Part shown: in pieces, positions 25,801 through 37,433 of the stretch | Numbering within the stretch: position 1 is the first letter of the stretch | Layout: every line of letters starts with the position of its first letter | Assembly (NCBI RefSeq): GCF_001625215.2 | Contig: NC_030385.2 | Span: 36,357,598 to 36,421,597 of the forward strand | Reading direction: 5' to 3' | Length of the DNA stretch: 64,000 nucleotides | Origin: Daucus carota subsp. sativus | Lineage: Eukaryota > Streptophyta > Magnoliopsida > Apiales > Apiaceae | Notes under the pieces: model-generated | Database searches by the model: none | Seen by the model: only the letters and a program-made list of their open reading frames with translations | What the model was told of the DNA's origin: nothing | Made by a program: the position numbers and the translations under genes

Positions 25801-26424
25801 CTCTCTTCCTCCATCTCAAAGATTTCTATACATCTGCGTCTGCCAGACTGCTTTAATTTATTTCTTGTATCTATTCGCCAAACGTTCTAACCTAGTATTG
25901 TTCGATTTTGTAACAATATTTTGATACAATTTACGGATCGATACTTCGAAACATATTTCATTTAAGTGTTTTTATTCCGTGAAGTGGGGTTTTTTTACTT
26001 TAGTTTGTACATTGATGGATGTATGTTATATTGATATTTAAAAGAAAAAAGATGAGTAGGGGATTTGTTTGTCAGTTTCCGCTTGGACAAGCACGGGCAG
26101 TGTATGTAGCTATTATATCATGTCGGTGAAGAAAATTAAATTATACTACATGTACATGCGCAGAGGCCATACACACCGCTCACATGCACCACTATCTCTC
26201 CCTCAGAGGATGTTCGGTTCGTGACCAGCGTGAGCTTATCGAGAATCGGATTCTCGATCGATCATTTTATTGTATGAAAACATGGATTAGGAACATTTTT
26301 AACGAAGTTTCTAAATCATTTTTTAGAAAATAATATACTAAAATTTTAAGACATGCAAGGATATTACGGACTTAAACATCTCCGACGTGACTCTTAAATC
26401 ACTATTTAGAAGATGATAATATAA
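25801..26424. other. Spacer without recognised gene
   Basis: AT-rich, no coding frame of note. Positions 26416-26424 are the left target duplication of the next element. Confidence 0.4.
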
Positions 26425-26741
26425 GGGTCCTGTTTTACAGCAACCACGTGTTAGATAAGGGTTATCTAACACACTGTACAGGGGCCATTGGATTTATATT
26501 TCAAGGGCTCAGATCCAATTTTGGGTTTTTAATGTATCCGCGGTTATTTTCCGCGGAAGGGAAAACTCCCTGTCCGCGGTTATTTACCGCGGAAGGGAGT
26601 TTTCCCTATCCGCGGTTTTTTTATAGCGGATACATTAAAATCTCAGATTGAATCTAAGCCTTTGAAATATAGATCTAACGGCCCCCGTATAGTGTGTTAG
26701 ATAACCCTTATTTAACACGTGGTTGTCAAGGAACAGGACCC
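26425..26741. mobile_element. Mutator-type MITE with three CCGCGG hairpins
   Basis: 317 bp flanked by an exact 9-bp duplication ATAATATAA (26416-26424 and 26742-26750), the target length of Mutator-like elements. Inverted ends of about 60 bp start GGGTCCTGTT and include CAACCACGTGTTA and TAAGGGTTATCTAACACACT. The centre holds three consecutive short hairpins built on CCGCGG...CCGCGG, separated by spacers AAGGGAAAACTCCCTGT and AAGGGAGTTTTCCCTAT that are themselves palindromic. No coding capacity. Confidence 0.9.
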
Positions 26742-26750
26742 ATAATATAA

Positions 26751-28301
26751 TATATGATTTTTAATATTAATATATTAAATACGGGTGTTATGGAGAGTAT
26801 AATAGTTATAGGAATGGTGGAGACGAGCTATGATTTAGTGGAGCATACCGATAAAAAATATTGTGGAAAACAATTACTAGTGCAGTCATCACGGGAACCA
26901 GTTGCGCCTCGATTAAGTGATTTCAACTCCATCAAGAATGCTTCTTGAAAGAGAAGTTTTTTCTTTTTGTTATGTTAATAACTGAGAAAATGGAGTCAAT
27001 AAAGCTACCGTAGAAAATAACACAAGCTGGTACTTGTCAACGACATTCGAAATAGCACGTCCACAATTTGCGCCCCAATTGAAATTGTTTCACCTAAACG
27101 TACGAGTACATACTGCTAGTATAGTAGTAGTATCGTCTGTGTACGCAACTACGCAAAAAAATATCTAGAACAGGGTAGCACTTTGCGCCATCAGTTAAGC
27201 CTTCGTCGTCTCCTCTTTTTTTATATTCAACTAAGATTTTTTATACAGGGATGACGATTCTAAAATTGGCATGAACTGTTAAACAACTCATAGTATAAAT
27301 CACAGATACTGGACAGTGGATGAATATCCGGTTAGTATTATATCATTTTTTTAATACTTTAGTATCTTTCATTCGCTAACATCCCTGACATATGATTGAC
27401 AAGGAGCTGTTAAACAACACTTTAAACAACACAAATCGTGTGATGAATATCCGGTGATCAGGATTGTAACATTTTTTTTAATACGTCCAACACCTTTTAA
27501 CCGCTAGACGGTCTAACAGTTACTTTAAATTATAAATCATATACAAAATTATTTTCCGCAAATATTTTTAAAGACAGTAAGTTTAAAATTTTCAAGAAAA
27601 AGCATAATATTTTTAATGATCTCCCAAAATTATATGTACATATAAATCCTTTGAGTGAAAACTATTACTTATTTGATAACGAATCGGATAAAATTTCTCA
27701 CTACAAGCAGGGTTGAAGTCCACACTAATCTTGTAAAATAGAAGTTTTTTATCTGTTCAATCTTCATTATTTCGAAAAACTCCAGTTTTTTTTTTATTTA
27801 GGCTCCCGCGGCCGCTACTCTTCGGGTGCGAACTGGATAAACCCACTAGCTCCGTTTTTTTAACATCTTTTAGAAATTTTAATATCAAATACTGCTTGCT
27901 TTTTTTTTTTTTAGACATACACTTTCAAATACTTAGTTTATTTATTTAAAGTTATTATTTTGATACTTTTATTTTTATAAATAAAAATATATTATAATTA
28001 TAATTTTTTTTATAGCAGGGGTATGTGTGTGTCAGAACTCAGATGCACTGCGAAGAATAGGCCTATTGGCAGGATGTTCAGATAGGCAGAATATTTTCCA
28101 GTCTATGGGCGGTTCTACTTATTGAAATAGAAGAAAGTAAACCTTACCAAATTGGCTGATTTGGGCCTTTGTATGGTTATATAGTACTTGGGCTTTCAGT
28201 ATCTTTAGTTTAGCCTAAACAACTTGCAATGGCCTCTATTCTTCGTTTCTTTGTCCCTTCAGTATTTTTACTTTATATGCAGTGAGTAGTGACTACCTTG
28301 A
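26751..28301. other. Spacer with fragments of the hairpin-element family
   Basis: Non-coding. About 27300-27360 and 27430-27500 share GTGATGAATATCCGGT and an AATACGTCCAAC core-like word with the neighbouring Mutator-type elements, so they are probably broken relatives. Confidence 0.45.
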
Positions 28302-28310
28302 TAAATATAA

Positions 28311-28635
28311 GGGTCCAGGTTCACAGCCATTGTATGCCGTGGAGCTGTTAAAAAACATACAGGTTTCTGATCGTTGGATGCATATTTAGTGGCCAAGATT
28401 AAAATAAAGTTTTAATATGTCCAGCGCTTTTTTAGCGCTTGACGGGGGAAACCCTGTCCAGCGCTAAAAAAACGCTGTACGTGGGAAAAATTGGTTTTTC
28501 CCGTCCAGCACTAAAAAAGCGCTGGACATATTAAGATTTTGTTTTAATCCTGGCCGCTGGATATGCATCCAACGGCCAGGAACCTGTATGTGTTTTAACA
28601 GCTCCACAGCATACAATGGCTGTGGACCTGGACCC
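28311..28635. mobile_element. Mutator-type MITE with three CCAGCGC hairpins
   Basis: 325 bp flanked by an exact 9-bp duplication TAAATATAA (28302-28310 and 28636-28644). Long inverted ends start GGGTCCAGGT and include ACAGCCATTGTATGC and GGAGCTGTTAAAA. The centre has three consecutive hairpins on CCAGCGC...GCGCTGG, separated by GGGGGAAACCCTGT and a GGGAAA...TTTCCC spacer. Same plan as 26425-26741 with different words. Confidence 0.9.
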
Positions 28636-28644
28636 TAAATATAA

Positions 28645-29343
28645 TAGCACCTGATGCTCATTATGCCAACTATACACGGCTAATCCCATTTATATCAATC
28701 TTTAATATATACGAGGCTAATGTCATAAACACAAAATAGTGACATATGATTGATGGCTATAGCTATTCTCATCTATATCAATCTTTAATATAGACGAGGC
28801 TGATATCGTTAGCACAAAATAACGAGTTATGATTGATGGTTATAAAAATCAAAAATTAATCAGTTTGACTTCCCAATTCAGTATTTATCAGAAATTTTTC
28901 GGAGATTTTTTTATAAATACAGTACAAATTCTTTAGTTAAATCATGATGTAATTGAAAAATCAATAAAATATATATTAAAAATTAATCATGGACTTTTCA
29001 ATAAATCGAGAATTTCAGACTAAGAAGAAAAGGAAAGAAACATATATGCACGAGCAGAATGCGACATAACAATATGATGTACGGAAATAAGAGAGAGTAA
29101 GTTGTACGTAAATAAATTTATTCGCAAAATTTTTGTGAAAAGAGAAATATCCTTTACATACGATGTAAACTGTAAAGCAATAAACAAATAAGTCATAGCA
29201 TACTTTTTATTCTCAAAAGAAAACTAATACTCGTTATAACACAATGGTGATGAAACAGTAAGAGAAAAATCTACTTTTGCCATTGCATCTTCTACATAAA
29301 TAAACGCCGTCTAATCAAAACCGAAATCTTTCAGCTTGTTTGC
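28645..29343. other. Spacer and 3' flank of zinc-finger gene
   Basis: Contains an imperfect duplication (ATATCAATCTTTAATATA...ACGAGGCT at about 28693 and 28777). No gene seen. Confidence 0.5.
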
Positions 29344-29895
29344 TCACAAATGAAGAGACAAATCAAGCTTCTGATCTCTAACCACACTGTCATTATTCCC
29401 ACTAGTGCTAACAAGCCTATTCTGAGATGAACTTTCTTTAACAAATCCATTTCTTTGCCAGTTCATGAGGCTCTGCTGATCATCATCTTCGAACTGATAT
29501 GAATTGTTGTTCATGTAGTTCCCGCGGTAGAACACAAGGTTCTCGAATCTTGGAGCCCCGGCATTCGAGACCAGACGATCCGAAAATGGGGGGCTAGGCA
29601 ATGCACAGAGGTTAGCTGCATGGGCAGTTATGTAGAGGGAAGGATTGAGGAGTCCAAATTGATGATTTGGAGTGAAAAACAGGGGAGGGGTTTGGAAAGT
29701 TGAGGCCAGATTGTAAGTAGAAGAAGCTCTTTTCGCCTTTCGGGCTGCGGTTCTTTCTTTCTTGTGAGCATTCTGATGGCCTCCTAAGGCTTGTGAGCTG
29801 TGAAACTTTCTTGAACAGAATAGACAGGGGAATGATCTTGCTGCCCCGGCTGCTGTCGAGTCCTCTGCAGTGTTGTGAATGTTTTCACCATCCAT
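29344..29895 (-). CDS. Single C2H2 zinc-finger repressor with EAR motif
   Basis: 183 aa, one coding exon. One plant-type C2H2 finger (C24, C27, H40, H44) carries the plant QALGGH signature, followed by a basic [12 protein letters not shown] stretch that can serve in nuclear import and DNA contact. The C-terminus is LDLSLHL, an EAR repression motif that recruits TOPLESS-type corepressors. This layout fits the ZFP1/3/4/7-like group of transcription factors, often linked to hormone and trichome or organ development; the exact member is not resolvable. A TTGCAG acceptor lies two bases before the start codon at 29895, so an intron probably splits the 5' leader. Confidence 0.92.
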   Translation of the reverse strand: MDGENIHNTAEDSTAAGAARSFPCLFCSRKFHSSQALGGHQNAHKKERTAARKAKRASSTYNLASTFQTPPLFFTPNHQFGLLNPSLYITAHAANLCALPSPPFSDRLVSNAGAPRFENLVFYRGNYMNNNSYQFEDDDQQSLMNWQRNGFVKESSSQNRLVSTSGNNDSVVRDQKLDLSLHL

Positions 29896-30500
29896 ATCTG
29901 CAACAAAAAATGAAATTAGAGCTTTGATCTTTACTACAAGAACCTAACATGCAACAGAAATTAATGAAGAAAAGATGAGTTGAAGTAGTTACTAGTTAGT
30001 TTAGGCAAGAGAGAATGTAAAGAAACAAGCAAAGTACATATGAAGTGTTTAGGTTTGGCTTTAGAAGCTGATGATGATGTAAAGAGGGGGTATTTGAAAG
30101 AGTTTTTTGTGTTGGAAAATGTGAAGCCAAGGGGTGGGGGTATTTAATAAAGGAGGTAATGTAATGTAATGGTAATGGCAGAAGAAGATGCAAGATGATG
30201 TATGGGCTTGGGAACAGAAGATATGAGAGAGAGGGGGGGAGAGAGAGACTCCAATGAGGTTATGATGCTTGTGCATGGTGAGAGGCAAAGAGAGTGATTG
30301 GTGGGAAGAGAGATGCATGAATTGGGAAATGGAATCTGTCTCTCTTTCTGACATTTTATCTGGTTTCATGCCCACTTACTTGGGCTTTCCTTTTTCTGCT
30401 GCTCTTTTTACAGTAAGTTTCTGTTTCTTTGGTGTAGTCCTCTCACAGTTATGTACTGCTAGCTCTCCTGTGAAACTGTTAAAAAGTTTTGTCATAAATA
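29896..30500 (-). promoter_or_regulatory. 5' leader region and promoter side of the zinc-finger gene
   Basis: Begins with an intron acceptor abutting the start codon. Around 30225-30250 a GAGAGAG-rich run (CT-rich on the gene strand) may mark the leader exon. The exact transcription start is not visible. Confidence 0.4.
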
Positions 30501-30990
30501 GTACATTACAATAGTTCTTCTCTCTGTGTTTGACAAAGGCTTAACCAAATTTGTAATAGTGCAGGCAGGGTAGCTAGATTCCACAGTCCTTCCTGCACAA
30601 CCTTAAAATCAGTGTCTCAAGGTTTATCATGTCCATTTAAGTAACAAACATAATGTCCCACAACTCATCAATTGATGTTTTTCTTTCTTCCGGTTAATCA
30701 AATCAAACATATCCAGCATGTTCCGCTTAATGTCCCGCTCAATATCAGAGTGTTTCCACGAACACCTCTTTGTAGGAAATTATTTCTTTTACTATTATCT
30801 ACCGTAAAATATTATTCATTTTATATGGCAAAGGGAAAGAGAAGTGGGGTGGGAGCAATGAATGGGGGCATCAATAGGCAGTAAATGATGTGGGTGGTAA
30901 TCAGAAATGGAGTGGCCTGTGGGCGAGGCAAGGGATTGGGGTGAACTTAAAAGCTTGAAAAATCAGTCCCCACTTGGTCAGTGTTCTAGT
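30501..30990. other. Spacer, nothing recognised
   Basis: No coding or repeat structure seen, apart from the hAT target duplication at 30983-30990. Confidence 0.4.
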
Positions 30991-31760
30991 TAGGGGTGAG
31001 CATTCGGTCGGTCCGGTCCAAAACCGGACCGAACCGAATAGACCGAGGACCGAAGTTTTAATTTTTTTCGGACCGAACCGGACCGAAGTTTTATAATGGA
31101 CCGGACCGGACCGAACCAAAATAATTCGGTTCGGTCCGGTCCGGACCGAAAGAACCGAAATTATTTTTAAAATAAAAAATTATATTATAAATAAAACTAA
31201 AATTCATCTTTTATTTTAAAATTTTCATATTAATTAATCACCCCCAATTCATTAAACATGGATATAATTAAATTTACAAATTAGATATTATAATTATACT
31301 CCCTCCGTCCCATTTTAACTGCTTTTGACTTTTTTACACGTATTTTAAGATATTAAAAAAATCAAATCTAAACATAGTTATTCTTTATAAAATTTATATC
31401 AAATTAAAGTTTGGAATCTAAACTTTTATTTGATATAATAATTGAATTTTTTTATTGAGTGTAGCTATTGTTTTTTTACGCCTCAATATACGTGTTAAAA
31501 AGTCAAACATCAGTTAAAATGGGACAGAGGGAGTAACATATAAGATATATAATATAAATATTAATTAAAATCATATATATTTCGGTCTATTCGGTCCGGA
31601 CCAAAATATTTTTTTACGGACCGGACCGGACCGAACTTTATTTCGGTCTATTCGGTCCGGACCGAATGGACCGAATTTTCAGAAAATTAGGACCGAACCG
31701 AACCGAATTTACACGGTTCGGTTCGGTTTTTCGGTTCCGGTTCGGTTTTGCTCACCCCTA
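30991..31760. mobile_element. hAT-type non-autonomous element with CGGTCCGG arrays
   Basis: 770 bp bounded by an exact 8-bp duplication GTTCTAGT (30983-30990 and 31761-31768). Inverted ends TAGGGGTGAGC and GCTCACCCCTA. Both arms are filled with repeats of CGGTCCGGTCCGGACCGAA-like words. The central AT-rich part is interrupted by a Stowaway MITE (31299-31533). No transposase. Confidence 0.93.
31299..31533. mobile_element. Stowaway-type MITE nested in the hAT-type element
   Basis: 235 bp between TA copies (31297-31298 and 31534-31535), ends CTCCCTCCGTCCCATTTTAA and, inverted, CTCCCTCTGTCCCATTTTAA. It is younger than its host element. Confidence 0.93.
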
Positions 31761-31768
31761 GTTCTAGT

Positions 31769-33138
31769 AGTAGTGGTGGCCTTCACATTTTAGAAGTGGC
31801 ATAGCATTCTTTTCTTTCTTATCTCTTGCATGCAAATGGCCTCAGCTCAACTACTCTCTTTTCCATTTTCTCGCACTCAGTAGGTTATGGGGCTATATGG
31901 AATAGACTCTAGTTAGTTTGTAAAGGATGTGACTAAATGTAAAGTTCAGTCATAGTTCTGATTTGTACTGCAAATTGCATGTTATGATCCACGTCGATCT
32001 CGTTGACATACGTACGTTAGTAGCATATGTTTAACGGAAAAAAGAACGCTGAATAGTTTAATCGTAGGCTTTTTTAATGTATATAAGGGTGCTACAAGTA
32101 TCATTAAACACAAAATTACCTCAATATTCTAGAATTTTTCATGTCCAACGCTATTTTTCGCTGGACATATGTTACTATCATTCGTCAGATTTTTCATGTC
32201 CTGCACTTTTTTTCCGTCGGACATATGCTACTATCATTTGTCAGACGAGCTGCCATAGGATTATATCATGTTTACAAATTACATGTGGTTGCATATTTAG
32301 AGAGTACTGAAGCATGAAAGAAGCCCTTGTAAATGTTCAGTGGTCACTGCAAGACATTATTCAAGGCATTTTTTGGCAACGGTCAAGTGTCTACTGGTTA
32401 TCTATCCGTCATTAATTAATCCGAATGATGGAAAACTAAGGGAAGAGTGTGTACCTCTTTCGGACACAGACTATTTGTGAACGATACCATATCAATCTCA
32501 TGACTTCAAGAGTAAACACTCTCCAGACTTTCACCTAGCAAGAGTGTGAATTACAGAAGCCAAAACCAATATCAGTAAAGGGGTCTTTCTAATGTGTCCC
32601 AACGGGCACGCACCAGAAAATTCGTCAGTAAATTAGTAACTGATTTAACTGACAGTAAAATTTTTATACCAGAGTCCAAGAAATAAATAGGTGGAAGTAG
32701 CTGTAATATTATATATATAGGTGCATTCTGACATGTCCAGGCCAAAGTCATGCAAGTTGTCGGATTTTTCTTGATATTCCTTGCATGTTCTGCAAATTGA
32801 CGTGTAGAAGGAAGTTACACCAAAACTACACAATATTCAAAGAAAAAACAATTGCCCCATACTTGTTGCAGACTCAGATGCTTTGCTTCTCCAAGCCATC
32901 TGTGCTCTCTAGCACCGGCTAATTTATTGGAAGCTTCCCTTCCGGAGCGCCCTGGAATGTTTCCTGCGAATCTCTAGATTTAATTGCCTACTGGTTGCGT
33001 CCTTTCGAAAGATGCAAGAGATGGACGGTTTTAGCTCAGTGGCAGCATTTCTGTGATTAAATTAATTTCTGAAATCAACTAATACCAATGAATAAATAAT
33101 AAGTAAATATATAAAACCCTGCACTATACCACTACTAA
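31769..33138. other. Spacer with a fragment of hairpin-type repeat
   Basis: At 32140-32230 two short stem words (GTCCAACG...CGCTGGAC and GTCCTGCA...CGTCGGAC), each followed by ATATG, resemble the cores of the Mutator-type elements. No intact element and no gene. Confidence 0.45.
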
Positions 33139-33394
33139 GGTGGTGTTTGGCAACCGCTTAGAAGCCCGATTTCTGGGTTTATGAGACTTCTGGGTTTATG
33201 AGTTAGAAACACTATCTTGTACAAAAGGTCGAGAAGCACTTAGAAGAAGTTAAGATTCCTAGCTTTTGTTTCACGACTTCTACTTGTTTCCCAAACAATT
33301 TAATCAATTGTAAGTTTTAACTTACTTCTAACTTCTATTTCACTTTTTTATTTTAAGCAAAAAGCACTTATTTTAAACTCACTCAAACGGCCCC
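33139..33394. mobile_element. MITE with GGTGGTGTTTGG ends
   Basis: 256 bp; left end GGTGGTGTTTGGCAACC and right end inverted GGGGCCGTTTGAGTGAG. TAA flanks both sides, which would fit PIF/Harbinger, but the ends match only loosely. Confidence 0.55.
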
Positions 33395-33442
33395 TAAATT
33401 TAGCTCATTACATCTTGTACTTGTAGTGTTGTACATTTACTA

Positions 33443-33754
33443 CTACCTCCGTCCCAATGAATTGTATACAGTTTCCTTTTTGGGACGTCCCATCAATTGT
33501 ATACATTCCAAAAGTAGTAAACTTTTATAATATAAAACATCATTACACCAACTACTTTCTTCCACTATCTCCATTCTATAATAATATAAACACTATTACA
33601 CCCACTACTTTCCTCCACTATCTCAAATTTATTATTAAATATAAATGAGTCCCAGCACTATACCTACTTTTTATCCAACTTTACTCATTTCTTACCCAGT
33701 TTCTTGGTCTCCGTGTCCCAACCATTTGTATACAAATGACTGGGACGGAGGGAG
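33443..33754. mobile_element. Stowaway-like MITE
   Basis: 312 bp between TA copies; ends CTACCTCCGTCCCAATGAAT and, inverted, CTCCCTCCGTCCCAGTCATT. ATTGTATACA words repeat near both ends. Confidence 0.85.
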
Positions 33755-33756
33755 TA

Positions 33757-34979
33757 CTAAATTAGCTCTGGCACCGGCAAACCGTACAAGTGGCTACAAA
33801 CAAAAAACAACCAAGCGTCCAAGCCTGCGAATTAACCATGTAAACGCCACCAAATTTATTGAGGCCGAATGAAGCCTAATCCATGAGCGAGTTCATGTTT
33901 TTGATAGTTTCCGTTACTTCCAAGAAAAACGACTAATTTTCTCAGGCAAAAAATTGGTACAGATACTCCCGTGTTCGGCATTCTTTATCATCAGAGCTAT
34001 GTGTTCTAGCAAATGAAATGTGTTCTTTGTTTTGAAAGCCGAAATGCATAGTCTAAAAGTGCCTTGTATTTAACCAGTAAAAATAGCCCATTTCTTTTGT
34101 TACTAGCGTCAGTTGTTTTCCAACAAAAGCTACGCCCGATAATGGTTTTCTGTTTTCTGAACTGATGAGGAACCCTTTTAAGGTTTGGGAAAGAACCGTC
34201 ATCAGAGGCTTAGGCCTGCTCCTGAGTTTTTTTGGGAGGAAAGCACTTGAATGTAAGTGAACGCAAATGAACTTTCACTTTCATCCCATTTTTAGAGTGA
34301 AAGTTTTGGAGTGAAACTATGTTATAATTGCATCCATTTTCACTTGCTTTCATCCCTTTAAAAAACTCTAAGAACACAAATATGAGCAAAAGTTATATAA
34401 CTTTACTTTCTCTTCACTTAGCTTTCCTCCCTGTTTATAACTCTCTCGGGAGCAGGGCGTTAGTGTCTGAATATCAAACTGATGCAAAACACGATATCAA
34501 CCAAAAAATATATCCCACTGAATGAATTTTCAAACTACATTAATCCAACATTCAAATGAACAATATTTTTCCATTGCAAGAGCCACACCTTATAACTAGA
34601 GCAGGATATGTAAATGAAATGAAGGTGACATTGTTAGTTCGACAATAAATCCAACAAAACAAACTAAATGAAAACTGTACAGACGACCAAACAAGAACCA
34701 AACTGAACACTTTCTTTTGTTTGTTCTTCGCCTATTCTTTTACAGAAACACACCGATATTATGATGTCTGGTGCCTTAATACAGCTATATGAAGCAGACT
34801 TGAAACCAAGTTCTTGGACAAGGAAGCCAAGTTCTTGGACAAGATTGGAGGTCCTGTTTGCTATTCTGCACAATAGCAGAAAGAATCGTGATAAATACCA
34901 AAATGGTAACATTAAATCACTATTCCTGAGGGTAAATATTAATACCTAGAAAGAGGGAAACTGCCAGATTATGCTTCGA
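33757..34979. other. Spacer and 3' flank of DUF1644 gene
   Basis: No coding gene. A 17-bp direct repeat, AAGTTCTTGGACAAGA-like, occurs twice at 34807-34845. The right end likely contains the 3' untranslated region of the minus-strand gene. Confidence 0.4.
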
Positions 34980-36122
34980 CTATGATCGGTCTTCATTTGA
35001 TCTATATCTTGTCAATCGTCGACGTCTTCTTGGGATGGGAGAGACATCTTCATTTGTATCACTTAATATATTAACATCCGAATCATTGTCATCATCGTCA
35101 TCGTCATCATCGTGTGCTCCCAGCAAATTTCGACCCCACAAGTACCTCCGTCCAGATCCATTAGAGCGCCTAAACCTGGTAGAGTCCCTTGACCTCCCAC
35201 TCCTACGGTCAGCAGCATGATCCATTGAGCCCAGCATCTGAAACAAGAAAAATGTTGTCCACCAAGGTCCATCACGCTCACCTGAACCCCTTCCTCTCTC
35301 ACCAGGTGCTCTTTCTCCATTTTCAATTACATAGTCCCCAAAAACAACAGCACCTGGCATGGCTGTACGAATGGCGCTGACAATATCACCATAATCTCTC
35401 TGATTCTCAAGGTGGCGCCATGCCTGTTCTCGAATTGGGTCGATATCAGAAGGTCGGGCTGATGGATGAATTCTCCTAGCATGCCTACGCAGTTCTCCAT
35501 AGCTACCAGAAAAAGAGCATGTTTCACGAGAGCAACTCCGAGACTTCGTATTAAGATACTTTCTGGCCTCTTCAACAACCTGCCAGCCAAGTACATCCCC
35601 ACGGCATAAAGGGCATCTCAACTTTGACCTTGGTTCTGAAGAGTTCCCGTCATTGATCTCTGCTGGAACAATCCTTCTGGATACATCAGAACCTCCATCT
35701 TCCATATCTCCTGCTGGCCTGCCAGAGTACCTACTAGCAACATTGCTTCTACTCTCAATTGATCTTCCAGATATATCTTCAGATGCTATGGCATTATTAG
35801 GAATTAAATTCTGAGCACGAACTGAAGTAGAGTCACTTGTGTTATTTCTAGTGTCTCTGTGCAGATCCCTGGGTAACAATGCAGGTGGAGAGGTGCTGTT
35901 CTCATCCTGTGCTTTGAGTTTTTTAAAGCGATCCAAACAATTGGAATGCCTGTAACTGGTGTCACAAATGTAAGATCTGCAACCCTTATTGTAGGAACTG
36001 CACAAAAGAAGAACAGCATTGTGGGGGTGGTCCATGCAAATGGGGCATGAAGCTTCATCCCATTCCTTGTGGAGGGCATTACTATCTACATCATTTGATA
36101 AGCTTCGTTTTCTACTAGCCAT
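34980..36122 (-). CDS. DUF1644 family protein
   Basis: 380 aa in one coding exon. Plant-specific DUF1644 family, zinc-binding and poorly characterised; rice members have been linked to salt and ABA responses. A first Cys cluster, SCPICMDHPHNAVLLLC, lies at 25-41, then CDTSYRHSNCLDRF (53-66). After a variable Ser/Arg-rich linker comes a second cluster, LRCPLCRGDVLGW (168-180), a C2H2-like CSRETCSFSGSYGELRRHAR (197-216) and HPSARPSDIDP. The tail has an acidic run of Asp (338-350) followed by an RRRRR patch that may be nuclear-targeting. An acceptor-like CAG about 13 bases before the start suggests an intron in the 5' leader. Confidence 0.92.
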   Translation of the reverse strand: MASRKRSLSNDVDSNALHKEWDEASCPICMDHPHNAVLLLCSSYNKGCRSYICDTSYRHSNCLDRFKKLKAQDENSTSPPALLPRDLHRDTRNNTSDSTSVRAQNLIPNNAIASEDISGRSIESRSNVASRYSGRPAGDMEDGGSDVSRRIVPAEINDGNSSEPRSKLRCPLCRGDVLGWQVVEEARKYLNTKSRSCSRETCSFSGSYGELRRHARRIHPSARPSDIDPIREQAWRHLENQRDYGDIVSAIRTAMPGAVVFGDYVIENGERAPGERGRGSGERDGPWWTTFFLFQMLGSMDHAADRRSGRSRDSTRFRRSNGSGRRYLWGRNLLGAHDDDDDDDDNDSDVNILSDTNEDVSPIPRRRRRLTRYRSNEDRS

Positions 36123-37376
36123 CTATGTTTCACTGAATGAATGTAGTATGTTGCTCAAATATTGAAATGATCAGGACAGCAGTGCTAGTCCAACAAGAGC
36201 ATGGAAACAAGGAACTGAATGTTAATTATTAAGTATCAAGATATCTTGTGTTTCACAAATACACAGTTGAATCCTCAGAATGAACAGAGACAGCGTGTTA
36301 ATAAATTGGTGGGATATCAATGACTTCTGTTATTTTCTCTTTTCTACATGCTTTAATCCCTTTACAGATCTATTATCTGCAGTTTGTTGTTAAAATTCAT
36401 ATACATTTGTTCTTTTAGCCAAGTTAAAAGATACAAGTTTAAAATTAAAGTGTTTATAAGAAAAATACAAATAATCAAGTTACCAGTTCATTATAAATTA
36501 TAAGTAAACTTAAGGTAGCTAGAAACTAACAACAAAACTATTCCACTGGTCTGCTTTCTACAGTAACATTATTCCGTGTCATATTTACACACCTGTAAAC
36601 TCCATCAGAATATTACCATCAACTTACGGATATATGGTCTATAAAGGCCTTCTAGTCTTCTACCTAAGATATTATGGGAGTTGGCAGCTTACCAAGCTAT
36701 CGTGGTAGGAGCTCGTACTATGGGAGGCCCAAATTAAAACCTGATGCCCTCAATTTTCTTTTAATTTTATTCTGCAAGTTAAGGTTGAATATTTCCCCAA
36801 AAGATGGCTCCCAGGGATCCACTACTAAATACTAAAAAAAATAGCATTTTCAGTAAGAGGTAATGCCAATGATCCAACTAAGCATCTATAGTCTATACTA
36901 ACACCCACAGGCCTAAAACAAAAAATAATTAAAAAAGGAGAGTGGAGCACCAAATTTCAAGTAATCTTACAAACTGACAAGAAAAGCAGACGCAGTTCTA
37001 AAAGTACCCAGCAATCAGGGAATTTCTCCAAAGTCCAACCCAAACAACACTCGAAGGACTTTCCTGTCAGATACCAGTATGACGAGAACACACACACAGA
37101 TGTGTACATGACAAGATAAGTAAAAGCAAAGGATGACATTCAAAAATAGTAATTTTTTACAATTTAACGATTTATACAGTATACATATATATTATATTTT
37201 CAAAGTAATTTAACAAATCTTACACTCTTTTTAGCATTATCTTTTAACTTCGAACACTTTTAGGTTAAACAAAAATGAAGCGAAATATTCTCTGTATAGC
37301 CAAAAGCCTGAACAGAACACGAAGAAATGTAGAAACTCAAACGCTAATAATGTTTCATGTAGTGTATAAAATTACC

Positions 37377-37433
<57 letters not shown>

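Noticed and set aside
26448-26651. A 67-codon open frame with a repeated CPRLF/YPR motif
   Set aside because: It is the translation of the CCGCGG hairpin units of the Mutator-type element, not a gene.
35035-35220. Serine-rich plus-strand frame
   Set aside because: It is the reverse of the acidic Asp run in the DUF1644 gene.
36957-37139. A 60-codon minus-strand frame
   Set aside because: No family resemblance, no splice context, and it lies in a likely leader intron or spacer.
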